Assembly: GCA_964620325.1 (NCBI GenBank)
Contig: CAZUIM010000009.1
Span: 1-64,000, forward strand
Reading direction: 5' to 3'
DNA length: 64,000 nt
DNA from: CAZMYM01 sp964620325
Lineage (GTDB): Bacteria > Bipolaricaulota > Bipolaricaulia > UBA7950 > UBA9294
Part shown: piece by piece, positions 1 through 7,501 of the stretch
How the letters are laid out: each line of letters begins with the position of its first letter
Position numbering within the stretch: the stretch's first letter is position 1
Made by a program: the position numbers and the translations under genes
The notes under the pieces: generated by a model
Database searches by the model: none
Seen by the model: only the letters and a program-made list of their open reading frames with translations
Told to the model about the DNA's origin: nothing

Positions 1-61
1 GCAACAAGAGGCACATCACTGTGCATCGAATCCCCGGCCCGTAACTCACCGTCCAGCCTCC

Positions 62-89
62 TTGCGAGCACGATGCCCCGACTTATACT
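62..89 (+). promoter_or_regulatory. Putative secA promoter (TTGCGA-16-TATACT)
   Basis: TTGCGA at 62-67 and TATACT at 84-89 are separated by 16 bp. Transcription would start near 96, leaving about 10 nt before the secA ATG, too little for a normal ribosome binding site; none is visible. Bases 1-61 show nothing I can assign. Confidence 0.45.
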
Positions 90-106
90 GACCGCGTGAT
101 TCTCTG

Positions 107-2695
107 ATGGCGATTGACACGATTCGACGGAGCGTCGATTTTCTTCTCGGGCAGACGAACGCTCAGCAGCTCAAGCGGCTGGAGCGCGAGTTGGCGTCCG
201 TCAACCGGTTGACAGACGAAACGGCCGCACTTCCCGATGACGCGCTCCGCGCGAAGACGGCCGAGTTCAAGGCCCGTCTCGCGAGAGGTGAATCGAGAAA
301 GGATCTGCGCCCCGAGGTCTTCGCGGTCGTCCGCGAGGTCGCGGCACGAACGGTCGACATGCGTCCGTTCGACGTACAGATCCTTGGTGCGATCGCGCTC
401 GACGAACGGCGAATCGCCGAAATGCAGACCGGTGAAGGAAAGACACTCGTCGCCACGCTCCCCGCGACGCTCAACGCGCTCGTCGGGAAGGTCCACGTGG
501 TCACGGTCAACGACTACCTCGCCCGCCGCGATCGAGAGTGGATGGGACCGATCTACGAATTCCTCGGCCTCTCCGTCGGGCTCCTCCAGGAGGACACGCC
601 GCCGAAGGAGCGAAGAGGCGAGTACGCGGCCGACATCCTCTACGGAACGAACAACCAGTTCGGCTTCGACTACCTGCGTGACAACATGGTTCTGTCGATC
701 GACCAGAAAGTCCAAGGCTCGCTCGACTTCGCGATCGTCGACGAGATCGACAACATCCTGATCGACGAGGCCCGAACCCCACTGATCATCTCCGGATCGA
801 CCGAACAGGCCTACGATCTGTACCGGAAGTTCGCCGCCCTAGCGCGGCGCTTCCGGCGCGACGAGGACTTCGAAATCGACGAAGAGTCACGGCGTTTGAC
901 CCTGACCGACGACGGAATCCGCAAAGCGGAGGCGGCACTCGACGTCGAAAACCTGTTCACGCCAGAGCACCAGGAAACCCTTCACTACATCGAGAACGCG
1001 CTCCGTGCCCTCCACCTGTTCCAGAAAGAACAGCACTACATCGTCAAGGACGGCCGCGTGATGATCGTCGACGAGTTCACCGGGCGGCTGATGCCCGATC
1101 GCCGATATTCGGACGGACTCCACCAAGCGCTCGAAGCGAAGGAGAACCTGGCGATCCAGCGCGAATCGCAAACCCTCGCCACAATCACGCTACAGCACTA
1201 CTTTCAGCTGTACTCGGGGCTCTGTGGGATGACCGGAACGGCCAAGACGGAAGAAGAGGAGTTCAAGCAGATCTACGCCCTCCCCGTTCTGGTCATTCCG
1301 ACCAACAAGGAGCTTCGAAGGGAGGCAAAGGCCGACCTGATCTTCCGAACGGAGCCGGCAAAATTCGATGCGATCGTCGAGGAGGTCGCGTCGATGAACG
1401 CCGCAGGGCGGCCCGTGTTGATCGGCACCAACTCGATCGAGAAATCCGAGCGGCTCTCGCGCCTGCTGACCGGGAAGAAGCTCGCTCACCACGTTCTGAA
1501 CGCCAAGCATCACGAGAAGGAGGCCGAGATCGTCTCCGACGCCGGGCAGCGTGGCGCGATCACCGTCGCGACGAACATGGCCGGCCGTGGGACCGACATC
1601 AAACTCGGCGACGGCGTCGCGGAGGTCGGAGGTCTCCACGTCATCGGCTGCCAGCGGCACGAGTCCCGTCGCATCGACAACCAGCTCCTCGGGCGGGCCG
1701 GCCGCCAGGGGGATCCCGGCTCGTCCCAGTTCTACCTTTCTCTCGAGGACGACCTCCTGCGCATCTTCGGCGGAGATCGGATCGGCGGTTTGATGGAACG
1801 CTTGGGAATGGAGGAGGGAGAGGCGATCGAACACGATCTCTTGACCGGAGCGATCCGCCGGGCGCAGAAACGGGTCGAGGGACGGAATTTCGAGATCCGC
1901 AAACGCCTCCTCGAATACGATCTGGTCCTCGCCAAGCAGCGGGAGGCGATCTATTCCATCCGGGATCGGTTTCTCCTTCCGGAGCGGCAATCGGCCGACG
2001 AACTCCCCGAAGGCGCCGAAGCGGACCTCCAGGGCTACCTCCACGACCTGTTCGAAGAGGTCGCCGAGAACCTCGTCAACGCCCACGCGCCGCCGCGACA
2101 GCCACCGGACACGTGGAATCTGGACGGGCTCGCCAAGGAGCTGTCGGCCTACGGTCGACTCGAGGTGGCGAGCTTCGAGGCGACCGATCGAGAGGGTCTC
2201 GTCGGCGAGGTGGTCGACCGCTTCGATCGCGTGCTTGCCACGCAGAGCGAACGACTCGCTCCCAACTTTCCGCTCATCGCGCGGTATCTGATCCTGACAT
2301 CGATCGACGAAGCGTGGCGAACCCACCTGTATACACTCGACGATCTGAAGGGCGGAATCGGGTGGACGTCGCTCGCCGGGACGGACCCGCTCGTCGCGTT
2401 CAAACGCGAGTCGTTCGAGCTGTTCCAGGAGATGCTCGGTCGGACGGCCGAGAAGATCGTTCGCGTCTTGCTCAACCCGCGGTTGACTGTCTCGACCCAG
2501 GAGCGTCAGACGCGTCAACCGGAAGGAATCGACTACGTCCACGCCGACCTGACCGCTCCGCCGCCGAGCGCCCCGCGACCGCAACGGCCCGGGGCCCGAG
2601 CGCCGGTCCGGGTCAAGAAGGAACCGGGACGCAATGACCCGTGCCCGTGCGGCTCGGGGAAAAAGTACAAGAAGTGCTGCGGCCGAAACCGCTAG
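107..2695 (+). CDS. secA: Preprotein translocase ATPase SecA
   Basis: This is the motor ATPase that drives preproteins through SecYEG at the inner membrane. The 862-residue length is normal for SecA. Visible features are the Walker A segment MQTGEGKT (about residues 105-112), the Walker B/DEAD-like segment IDEARTPLIISG (about 219-230), the second helicase half with TNMAGRGTDIKLG and GRAGRQGD, and a C-terminal zinc-binding tail CPCGSGKKYKKCCG that contacts SecB or phospholipid. The ATG follows a close promoter with no Shine-Dalgarno. The stop overlaps the stop of the convergent ABC ATPase gene. SecG is encoded about 9 kb away on the other strand. Confidence 0.98.
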   Translation: MAIDTIRRSVDFLLGQTNAQQLKRLERELASVNRLTDETAALPDDALRAKTAEFKARLARGESRKDLRPEVFAVVREVAARTVDMRPFDVQILGAIALDERRIAEMQTGEGKTLVATLPATLNALVGKVHVVTVNDYLARRDREWMGPIYEFLGLSVGLLQEDTPPKERRGEYAADILYGTNNQFGFDYLRDNMVLSIDQKVQGSLDFAIVDEIDNILIDEARTPLIISGSTEQAYDLYRKFAALARRFRRDEDFEIDEESRRLTLTDDGIRKAEAALDVENLFTPEHQETLHYIENALRALHLFQKEQHYIVKDGRVMIVDEFTGRLMPDRRYSDGLHQALEAKENLAIQRESQTLATITLQHYFQLYSGLCGMTGTAKTEEEEFKQIYALPVLVIPTNKELRREAKADLIFRTEPAKFDAIVEEVASMNAAGRPVLIGTNSIEKSERLSRLLTGKKLAHHVLNAKHHEKEAEIVSDAGQRGAITVATNMAGRGTDIKLGDGVAEVGGLHVIGCQRHESRRIDNQLLGRAGRQGDPGSSQFYLSLEDDLLRIFGGDRIGGLMERLGMEEGEAIEHDLLTGAIRRAQKRVEGRNFEIRKRLLEYDLVLAKQREAIYSIRDRFLLPERQSADELPEGAEADLQGYLHDLFEEVAENLVNAHAPPRQPPDTWNLDGLAKELSAYGRLEVASFEATDREGLVGEVVDRFDRVLATQSERLAPNFPLIARYLILTSIDEAWRTHLYTLDDLKGGIGWTSLAGTDPLVAFKRESFELFQEMLGRTAEKIVRVLLNPRLTVSTQERQTRQPEGIDYVHADLTAPPPSAPRPQRPGARAPVRVKKEPGRNDPCPCGSGKKYKKCCGRNR

Positions 2696-3480
2696 CAGAC
2701 ACGCTCCAACAGGAGTTCGTCGTCGACGACGTGGTGTTCGACGAATAGGTCGACCAACTCAGGAACCGTGGCCGCCCGTTTCTGTGCGCCGTAGAGCTCG
2801 TGGATGATCTCTCCCTTGTGCATCATGATCAGCCCGTTTCCCACCTCGATCGCCTGCTCCATATTGTGCGTCACCATCAGAGTCGTCAGGCGAAGTCGAT
2901 CGACGAACTGCTCGGTCAAATGAGTGATCAACGCCGCGTTCCGCGGGTCGAGCGCCGCGGTGTGCTCGTCGAGCAGAAGGACGTCCGGCGGGACGAGGGT
3001 CGCCATCAGAACGGTCAACGCTTGACGCTCCCCGCCGGAGAGAAGAGAGACCGGGCAGCTCATTCGCTTCTCCAGCCCGACGCTCAGCGCGGCGAGCCGA
3101 TCGTGAAGCTTCCCGCGGGCCCGCCTCGGGAGGGCCGGCCGGAGGGAACGCCCCCCTCGCTTCGCGGCGAGGGCGAGGTTCTCGGCGACCGTCATCGTCG
3201 GCGCCGTTCCGGCGAGTGGATCCTGGACGATCCGACCGATCCGCCGCGCTCGTCGGTGCGCCGGCTGGCCGGTCACATCACGCTCCCCCAACACGACCCG
3301 CCCGGTCGTCGGTCGGAACGTCCCGGCGATCAGGTTGAGAAGCGTCGATTTCCCCGCGCCGTTCGAACCGATGATCGTCAGGAAGTCTCCATGCCTGAGC
3401 TCGAGGTCGATCGGTCGGATCGCGTCGACCCGATCGGCTCCCGTCTGGAAGGTCTTCGACACACCTTGAAGGACTAGCAT
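2692..3480 (-). CDS. ABC transporter ATP-binding protein, TrpXYZ-like (COG1101) family
   Basis: This 262-residue ATPase powers the importer formed with the next two genes upstream. It has Walker A GSNGAGKST, signature LLSGGERQ, Walker B VLLLDEHTAALD and an H-loop VTHNMEQA. I chose the ATG at 3480 because it overlaps the permease stop by 7 bp and begins the conserved beta strand; a longer open frame upstream is only a shadow of the permease. The family accompanies COG4120 permeases and COG2984 binding proteins, predicted aromatic amino acid (tryptophan) importers in Firmicutes. The substrate is inferred from family and from the leader peptide, not shown directly. Confidence 0.9.
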   Translation of the reverse strand: MLVLQGVSKTFQTGADRVDAIRPIDLELRHGDFLTIIGSNGAGKSTLLNLIAGTFRPTTGRVVLGERDVTGQPAHRRARRIGRIVQDPLAGTAPTMTVAENLALAAKRGGRSLRPALPRRARGKLHDRLAALSVGLEKRMSCPVSLLSGGERQALTVLMATLVPPDVLLLDEHTAALDPRNAALITHLTEQFVDRLRLTTLMVTHNMEQAIEVGNGLIMMHKGEIIHELYGAQKRAATVPELVDLFVEHHVVDDELLLERVC

Positions 3481-4373
3481 GCGCTGACCTTCCTCATCCG
3501 CTGCTCTCGGATCCGAGGGAGGACGAGGGCCAACACGACCAAGATCGCCGTAATCATCTTCAAGTCGCTCGGCTGAAACCCGACGACGTGTCCGTACCGC
3601 AGCGCGAGGGCCACCGCAACGCGGTAGATGAGCGAACCGACCAGCACGCTCGTCGTCATCCATCCGACACGGCTCGAGCGGATCAGGGTCCCCCCGATGA
3701 TGACGGCGGCCAATCCGGTGACGATCGTCCCGATTCCCATGCCGACGTCGGCGAATCCACCGTACTGGGCGACCAATGCGCCGGAGAGCGCCACGAGCCC
3801 ATTCGAAAGCGAAAGCCCGAGGAGCTTCATGCTGTTGGTGTTGACGCCCTGCGCCGTGATCATCGCCTCGCTGTCGCCGGTCGCACGGAGCGCGAAGCCG
3901 AGTTCCGTCCGCAGGAATCCGTCGAGCAGCAGCTTGATCCCGAAGGTCAAGAGACCGATGAACGCAAGGATCGCCAACGGGCCAAGAGACGACCATGCCG
4001 AGTCGATGATTCGTATTGCAGTCGGAATGCGAAGCAGCGAGAGGTTCGGTCTCCCCATGATTCGCAGGTTGATCGAGTAGAGCATGATCATCGTCAGCAC
4101 GCCGGCGAGCAGATTGGTGATCCCGAACCGCGTGTTGAGGATCCCGGTGATGAGGCCCGCCGCGGCCCCCGCGGCAAACGCAAGTAGGAGCGCGGAGAAC
4201 GCGTCGATCCCGCCGTTGATGAGGAGGAGAGAAGCGATGGCGGCTCCGGTTACGAAGCTCCCATCGACCGTCAGGTCGGGGAACTTCAGAACCCGGTACG
4301 TCAGGAAGACGCCCAACGCAGCGATTCCGTACGCGAGCCCTTGCTCGACCGCGTGGATCAGCAATGAAGCCAT
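3474..4373 (-). CDS. ABC transporter permease, TrpY-like (COG4120) family
   Basis: A 299-residue polytopic membrane protein with many hydrophobic segments, in the branched-chain/ribose permease superfamily. Visible landmarks are TVDGSFVTGAA near the N-terminus, GLITGILNTRFGITNLLAG in the middle and the coupling segment LRATGDSEAMITAQG. It is the membrane channel for the importer whose binding protein is encoded 42 bp upstream and whose ATPase overlaps its stop. The gene order binding protein-permease-ATPase is typical of the family. Confidence 0.9.
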   Translation of the reverse strand: MASLLIHAVEQGLAYGIAALGVFLTYRVLKFPDLTVDGSFVTGAAIASLLLINGGIDAFSALLLAFAAGAAAGLITGILNTRFGITNLLAGVLTMIMLYSINLRIMGRPNLSLLRIPTAIRIIDSAWSSLGPLAILAFIGLLTFGIKLLLDGFLRTELGFALRATGDSEAMITAQGVNTNSMKLLGLSLSNGLVALSGALVAQYGGFADVGMGIGTIVTGLAAVIIGGTLIRSSRVGWMTTSVLVGSLIYRVAVALALRYGHVVGFQPSDLKMITAILVVLALVLPRIREQRMRKVSAC

Positions 4374-4415
4374 CGCTCGCTCTCCTTCCCTCTCGTCCTG
4401 TCTGCCGTCGCGTCC

Positions 4416-5426
4416 CTAGAGGGCGCGCTCCCACCTCGTGTCGCTGTAGTAGATGCCGTCCGCCTGTTCCATGAGAGTCTCGGAGAGGACGAGGCCGATC
4501 TTGGCGGCTGCGTCGAGGTTCAGCCAGATCTCCTCCGGCTCGACGTCTGAGTACATGATCGGATTGATTTCGTCAGCCGGTGTGCCCCCGAGGATCTCGG
4601 CGCAGATCGTGCTCGTGGCCCGTCCCAGCGCGTAGTAGTCGAAGCCCGCCGCGATCACTGGTCCAAACTCCAGACTAGTTGGATCGGCAACGAGGAATGG
4701 AATTCCCGCTTCCTCGGCGACGGCCACAACGGCGTCGAGGGCCGAGACCACGGTGTTGTCGGTCGTCACGAAGAACGCGTCGACGCGACCGATGAGGGAC
4801 TGCGCCGCCATCTGCACCTCGCTGGAGACGCTCGCCGCCGCCAGCACAATCTCCACCCCGACTTCGGGAGCCGCAGCTACGGTCTCATCCTTGAGATACT
4901 CGGCGTTCGGCTCGCCCGCGTTGTAAATCAGGCCGACTCGCTGGATCTGCGGCCCGAGAGCCTTGAGAAGCCGGAGATCGTTCTCGACGTCGATCATGTC
5001 GGAGACGCCCGTCACGTTCCCATTCAGGCTTGGATCCTCCGCACTCACAACCAGGCCCTCCCCCAGCGGATTCGTGATCGCGCTGTAGACGACTGGGATG
5101 TCCGTCCCCTCCAGAACTTGCACAGCGGCCTTGGCCGTGGCGGTTGCGATCGCGACGACCAGATCGACGCCCCGTGCTTGGAAGTCCTGCGGAATCGCCG
5201 CTGCCAGACTCAGGTCTCCCTGGGCGCTGGCGACGATGTATTCGATGTCCTGCCCTTCCACGTAGCCCACCCCCGTCAGCCCGTCGATCACTCCTTGTTG
5301 AACCGCATCTAGCGCGGGATGTTCGACGATCTTCGTAATTCCGACGAGAAGGGGCGCAGCCGTCGCGATGTACGCGACCCCAACGATCAAGAGGCCGACT
5401 GTCAGACAAGTGACGCGTCGTTTCAT
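4416..5426 (-). CDS. ABC transporter substrate-binding protein, TrpX-like (COG2984) family
   Basis: A 336-residue exported binding protein. The start at 5426 is preceded by an AAGG-type Shine-Dalgarno and opens a signal peptide (MKRRVTCLTVGLLIVG followed by small residues, cleavage near TAA-AP). The mature part begins with VGITKIVEHPALD, a conserved opening of COG2984 proteins; DVENDLRLLKALGPQIQRVG and VGLIYNAGEPNAE are further family landmarks. An in-frame extension to 5579 lacks coding character. The family is structurally like LivJ/BMP proteins; some members bind Trp, Tyr or Phe. Expression is probably controlled by the leader peptide and terminator 200-350 bp upstream, which favours an aromatic amino acid as ligand. 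Confidence 0.9.
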   Translation of the reverse strand: MKRRVTCLTVGLLIVGVAYIATAAPLLVGITKIVEHPALDAVQQGVIDGLTGVGYVEGQDIEYIVASAQGDLSLAAAIPQDFQARGVDLVVAIATATAKAAVQVLEGTDIPVVYSAITNPLGEGLVVSAEDPSLNGNVTGVSDMIDVENDLRLLKALGPQIQRVGLIYNAGEPNAEYLKDETVAAAPEVGVEIVLAAASVSSEVQMAAQSLIGRVDAFFVTTDNTVVSALDAVVAVAEEAGIPFLVADPTSLEFGPVIAAGFDYYALGRATSTICAEILGGTPADEINPIMYSDVEPEEIWLNLDAAAKIGLVLSETLMEQADGIYYSDTRWERAL

Positions 5427-5609
5427 TTCTCTACCTTTCTCAAGTATCCTTCGTGTGGTCCGCTGCGAGCCCTTCGGGACCCGCCGGGCCGCATGTGTCC
5501 GCCCGTCGGGGATGTCCGTTCGCGACGGGCGGGCTTCCCTGTCCGCTTCGCTTTCGCTCCCGCTCGATTCCTCGCGCACCTCCTTGCCTTCCCTCCTCTG
5601 GCCGAGTCT

Positions 5610-5640
5610 AAAAGAAAAGGACCACGGTTTCCCGCAGTCC
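5610..5640 (-). terminator. Intrinsic terminator in the leader of the TrpX-like operon (attenuator)
   Basis: Read on the minus strand, GGACTGCGG and CCGTGGTCC form a 9-bp stem (two G-U pairs) closed by a GAAA tetraloop at 5640-5619, directly followed by TTTTCTTTT at 5618-5610. This is a textbook Rho-independent terminator, yet it lies about 40 nt after a leader-peptide stop and about 185 nt before the binding-protein gene. That position fits transcription attenuation. I could not settle the antiterminator pairing by eye. Confidence 0.85.
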
Positions 5641-5678
5641 GTCCCCGGCCGCTCCGCTTCCGCTCGTGCTAGTTTTCG

Positions 5679-5771
5679 CTAACGCGAGGCGGAGAAGCCG
5701 GGCTCAAACCAGAACCAATAGAAGCCGAAGCGGCCGTCGTTCCGATCGGTGGCGCTTCGTACTTCGCTCAT
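5679..5771 (-). CDS. Aromatic-rich leader peptide (30 aa), attenuation sensor
   Basis: A 30-codon reading frame from ATG at 5771 to TAG at 5679. Residues 15-26 read FGFYWFWFEPGF preceded by R: six Phe, two Trp and one Tyr within 12 positions, which is far from random. It lies between a strong promoter and an intrinsic terminator upstream of the TrpX-like importer. By analogy with trp and phe leader peptides, ribosome stalling at scarce aromatic aminoacyl-tRNA would prevent the terminator and switch on uptake. The ATG lies only 9 nt after the -10 hexamer, so it is probably translated leaderless. The codons before the aromatic run (GGCCGCTTC) can pair with GAAGCGG just after the stop codon, giving candidate 1:2-type pairing. 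Confidence 0.8.
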   Translation of the reverse strand: MSEVRSATDRNDGRFGFYWFWFEPGFSASR

Positions 5772-5780
5772 GTTGCAGCC

Positions 5781-5809
5781 ACTATAGAGCCGGATCGCGC
5801 GGGTGTCAA
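5781..5809 (-). promoter_or_regulatory. Promoter of leader peptide/TrpX-like operon (TTGACA-17-TATAGT)
   Basis: On the minus strand a perfect TTGACA (5809-5804) and TATAGT (5786-5781) are separated by 17 bp. The start of transcription would fall at about 5774, three nucleotides before the leader-peptide ATG. It is divergent from the hrcA promoter, whose -35 lies 30 bp away. Confidence 0.85.
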
Positions 5810-5838
5810 CCCCTGTCTGTGGAGGCTCACCTCCGTGA

Positions 5839-5867
5839 TTGACACGGAGACCGCTCCCCCCTATCAT
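5839..5867 (+). promoter_or_regulatory. Heat-shock operon promoter (TTGACA-17-TATCAT)
   Basis: TTGACA at 5839-5844 and TATCAT at 5862-5867 are 17 bp apart, a near-consensus housekeeping promoter. The CIRCE operator begins at the last base of the -10, so HrcA binding would block RNA polymerase. Confidence 0.88.
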
Positions 5868-5893
5868 TAGCAGACAGATATACGAAGTGCTAA
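5867..5893 (+). promoter_or_regulatory. CIRCE operator for HrcA
   Basis: TTAGCAGAC, a 9-base spacer and AAGTGCTAA match the CIRCE consensus TTAGCACTC-N9-GAGTGCTAA at 7 of 9 and 8 of 9 arm positions. It sits between the -10 hexamer and the hrcA start, the usual position for autogenous HrcA repression of hrcA-grpE-dnaK-dnaJ. Confidence 0.92.
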
Positions 5894-5906
5894 CGGCGAG
5901 TGATCC

Positions 5907-6971
5907 ATGAGCAGAGAGTCGCTTCCAGATAGACAACGATTGATTCTGAAGGAGATCGTCGACCGCTATATCCGGCTTCGCGAGCCGGTTTCGTCGAGAA
6001 TGATTCTCGAAGACTACGGTCTCTCCGTCAGTTCGGCCACCGTGCGCAATGACATGAACGAACTCGAGGCTCGCGGCTACATCGCGAAGCCATACTCCTC
6101 GTCCGGGCGGATTCCGACGACGAAGGGATATCGGTTCTTCGTCGATTGGCTTCTCGACCTGTCCGAGCTCACCAAGGAAGAGAGACTCGAGATCGTCGAG
6201 ACCTACGGCGCCCGCTGCCTCGACATCGAGGAGACGATCCGCCGCACGGCGCTGATCCTCGGTAACTTGGTCGACTGCGCCGGTTTCGTGATCCCGCCGA
6301 GGCTTCGTGAGGCACGCCTCGAACGTGTCGTCCTGTTGAAGATGGACAAACGCTTGGCGTTCCTCGCGATCGTCTCCGATATCGGCATCGTGGAACACGG
6401 CCTCATCCCGCTCGAAGAGGACCTGACGGACTCCGAACTCAATGGCGTGACGCAGGCGATCAACTCGGATCTCCGCGGACGCACGCTGGACGAAGTGCGT
6501 TCGCTGGCCACGGAGGACGGACCGGAGGGCTGGTACGAACGATCGGCGCGCCAAGCGTTTATCATGCTCGGCCGGCTTCTCGAGCAGACGTCGCACCGGC
6601 GCGCCCATTTCGAGGGCCTGCTCAACCTGACGACCGACCTTCAGGAAATGGTACCTGACGAGGCGATGACTCGATTCGCCGCACTGAGTCATGCGGTCCA
6701 GGACGAAGCGGCGTTCGTTCGCGCGATCCGCCAGACCCGAGCGGGACGCGACGGGATCGTCGTCAACATCGGCGACTTCCCGCTTCCCGGCCTGGAGGAA
6801 TTCAGCGTGGTCAGTCGCTCGTTTCGCCCGCACGGGGGGATCCTCGGCGTCGTCGCACCGATTTGGATGGACTACGGACGCGCGCTTTCCACAGCGAGCT
6901 ACGTCGCCAATCGCCTCGAGGCCTTGTTGATGAACTCACTTGCGCGAACTCCCGAAAGGACGAACGCATGA
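5907..6971 (+). CDS. hrcA: Heat-inducible transcription repressor HrcA
   Basis: A 354-residue HrcA. The N-terminal winged helix (LSVSSATVRNDMNELEARGY, about residues 37-56) is followed by the conserved SSGRIPTTKGYRFFVD segment (about 65-80) and the C-terminal GAF-like region ending GILGVVAPIWMDYGRALS. It represses this operon by binding CIRCE and needs GroEL-assisted folding in characterised species. First gene of the operon; its stop overlaps the grpE start (ATGA), so the four genes are probably translationally coupled. Confidence 0.97.
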   Translation: MSRESLPDRQRLILKEIVDRYIRLREPVSSRMILEDYGLSVSSATVRNDMNELEARGYIAKPYSSSGRIPTTKGYRFFVDWLLDLSELTKEERLEIVETYGARCLDIEETIRRTALILGNLVDCAGFVIPPRLREARLERVVLLKMDKRLAFLAIVSDIGIVEHGLIPLEEDLTDSELNGVTQAINSDLRGRTLDEVRSLATEDGPEGWYERSARQAFIMLGRLLEQTSHRRAHFEGLLNLTTDLQEMVPDEAMTRFAALSHAVQDEAAFVRAIRQTRAGRDGIVVNIGDFPLPGLEEFSVVSRSFRPHGGILGVVAPIWMDYGRALSTASYVANRLEALLMNSLARTPERTNA

Positions 6972-7501
6972 ACGAAGAAGAGAAGCAGAACAAGATCGAG
7001 GAGCCTGCCGCGGAGCCGACCGAGACGCCCGCCGAAGATCTTAGGACACAGCTGCAGACGTGTCTCAGCCGCTTGCTGCGCCTGCAGGCCGAGTTCGAGA
7101 ACTACAAGAAGCGCGTCGCTCGTGACGTTGCGGCGCTGAAGGACCGAAGTGCCGACGAAATGATCCTCAGCTTCGTGACGCCGTACGAGAACTTGGAGCG
7201 CGCGTTGCGCAGTTACGCGACCGACCAGGACGAGGACGCGTTCGTCGCCGGCGTCGAGCAGATCTTCGCGCAGTTCGCGCAGATTCTCGAACAACTCGAC
7301 GTCGAGAGGATCCCGTCGGTCGGCACGACGTTCGATCCGGCGCTGCACGAGGCGATGCTGACTGTGTCGAGTGACGAAGAGAAGAACAGGATTCTCGAAG
7401 AGCTCACACCGGGCTACCGAAGAAACAGCCGAATCCTGCGCGCCAGCAAGGTGGCCGTGAGCCGAGGGTCCGCCGAGGTGAAAGAGGAGGAAAAGGAATG
7501 A
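6968..7501 (+). CDS. grpE: Nucleotide exchange factor GrpE
   Basis: A 177-residue GrpE that promotes ADP release from DnaK. The acidic, low-complexity N-terminus (about residues 1-25) precedes a long coiled coil with the conserved LRLQAEFENYKKRVARD and a beta-wing domain with FDPALHEAM and a terminal KVAVSRG. I start at 6968 because ATG overlaps the hrcA stop; an earlier in-frame start at 6863 would lie inside hrcA. The stop overlaps the dnaK ATG. Confidence 0.95.
   Translation: MNEEEKQNKIEEPAAEPTETPAEDLRTQLQTCLSRLLRLQAEFENYKKRVARDVAALKDRSADEMILSFVTPYENLERALRSYATDQDEDAFVAGVEQIFAQFAQILEQLDVERIPSVGTTFDPALHEAMLTVSSDEEKNRILEELTPGYRRNSRILRASKVAVSRGSAEVKEEEKE

Noticed and set aside
1190..2584. Long open frame on the minus strand inside secA
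   Set aside because: Shadow of a real gene in GC-rich DNA; no family motifs.
2692..4434. 580-residue reading of the ABC ATPase
   Set aside because: Only the last 262 residues are coding-like; the rest shadows the permease.
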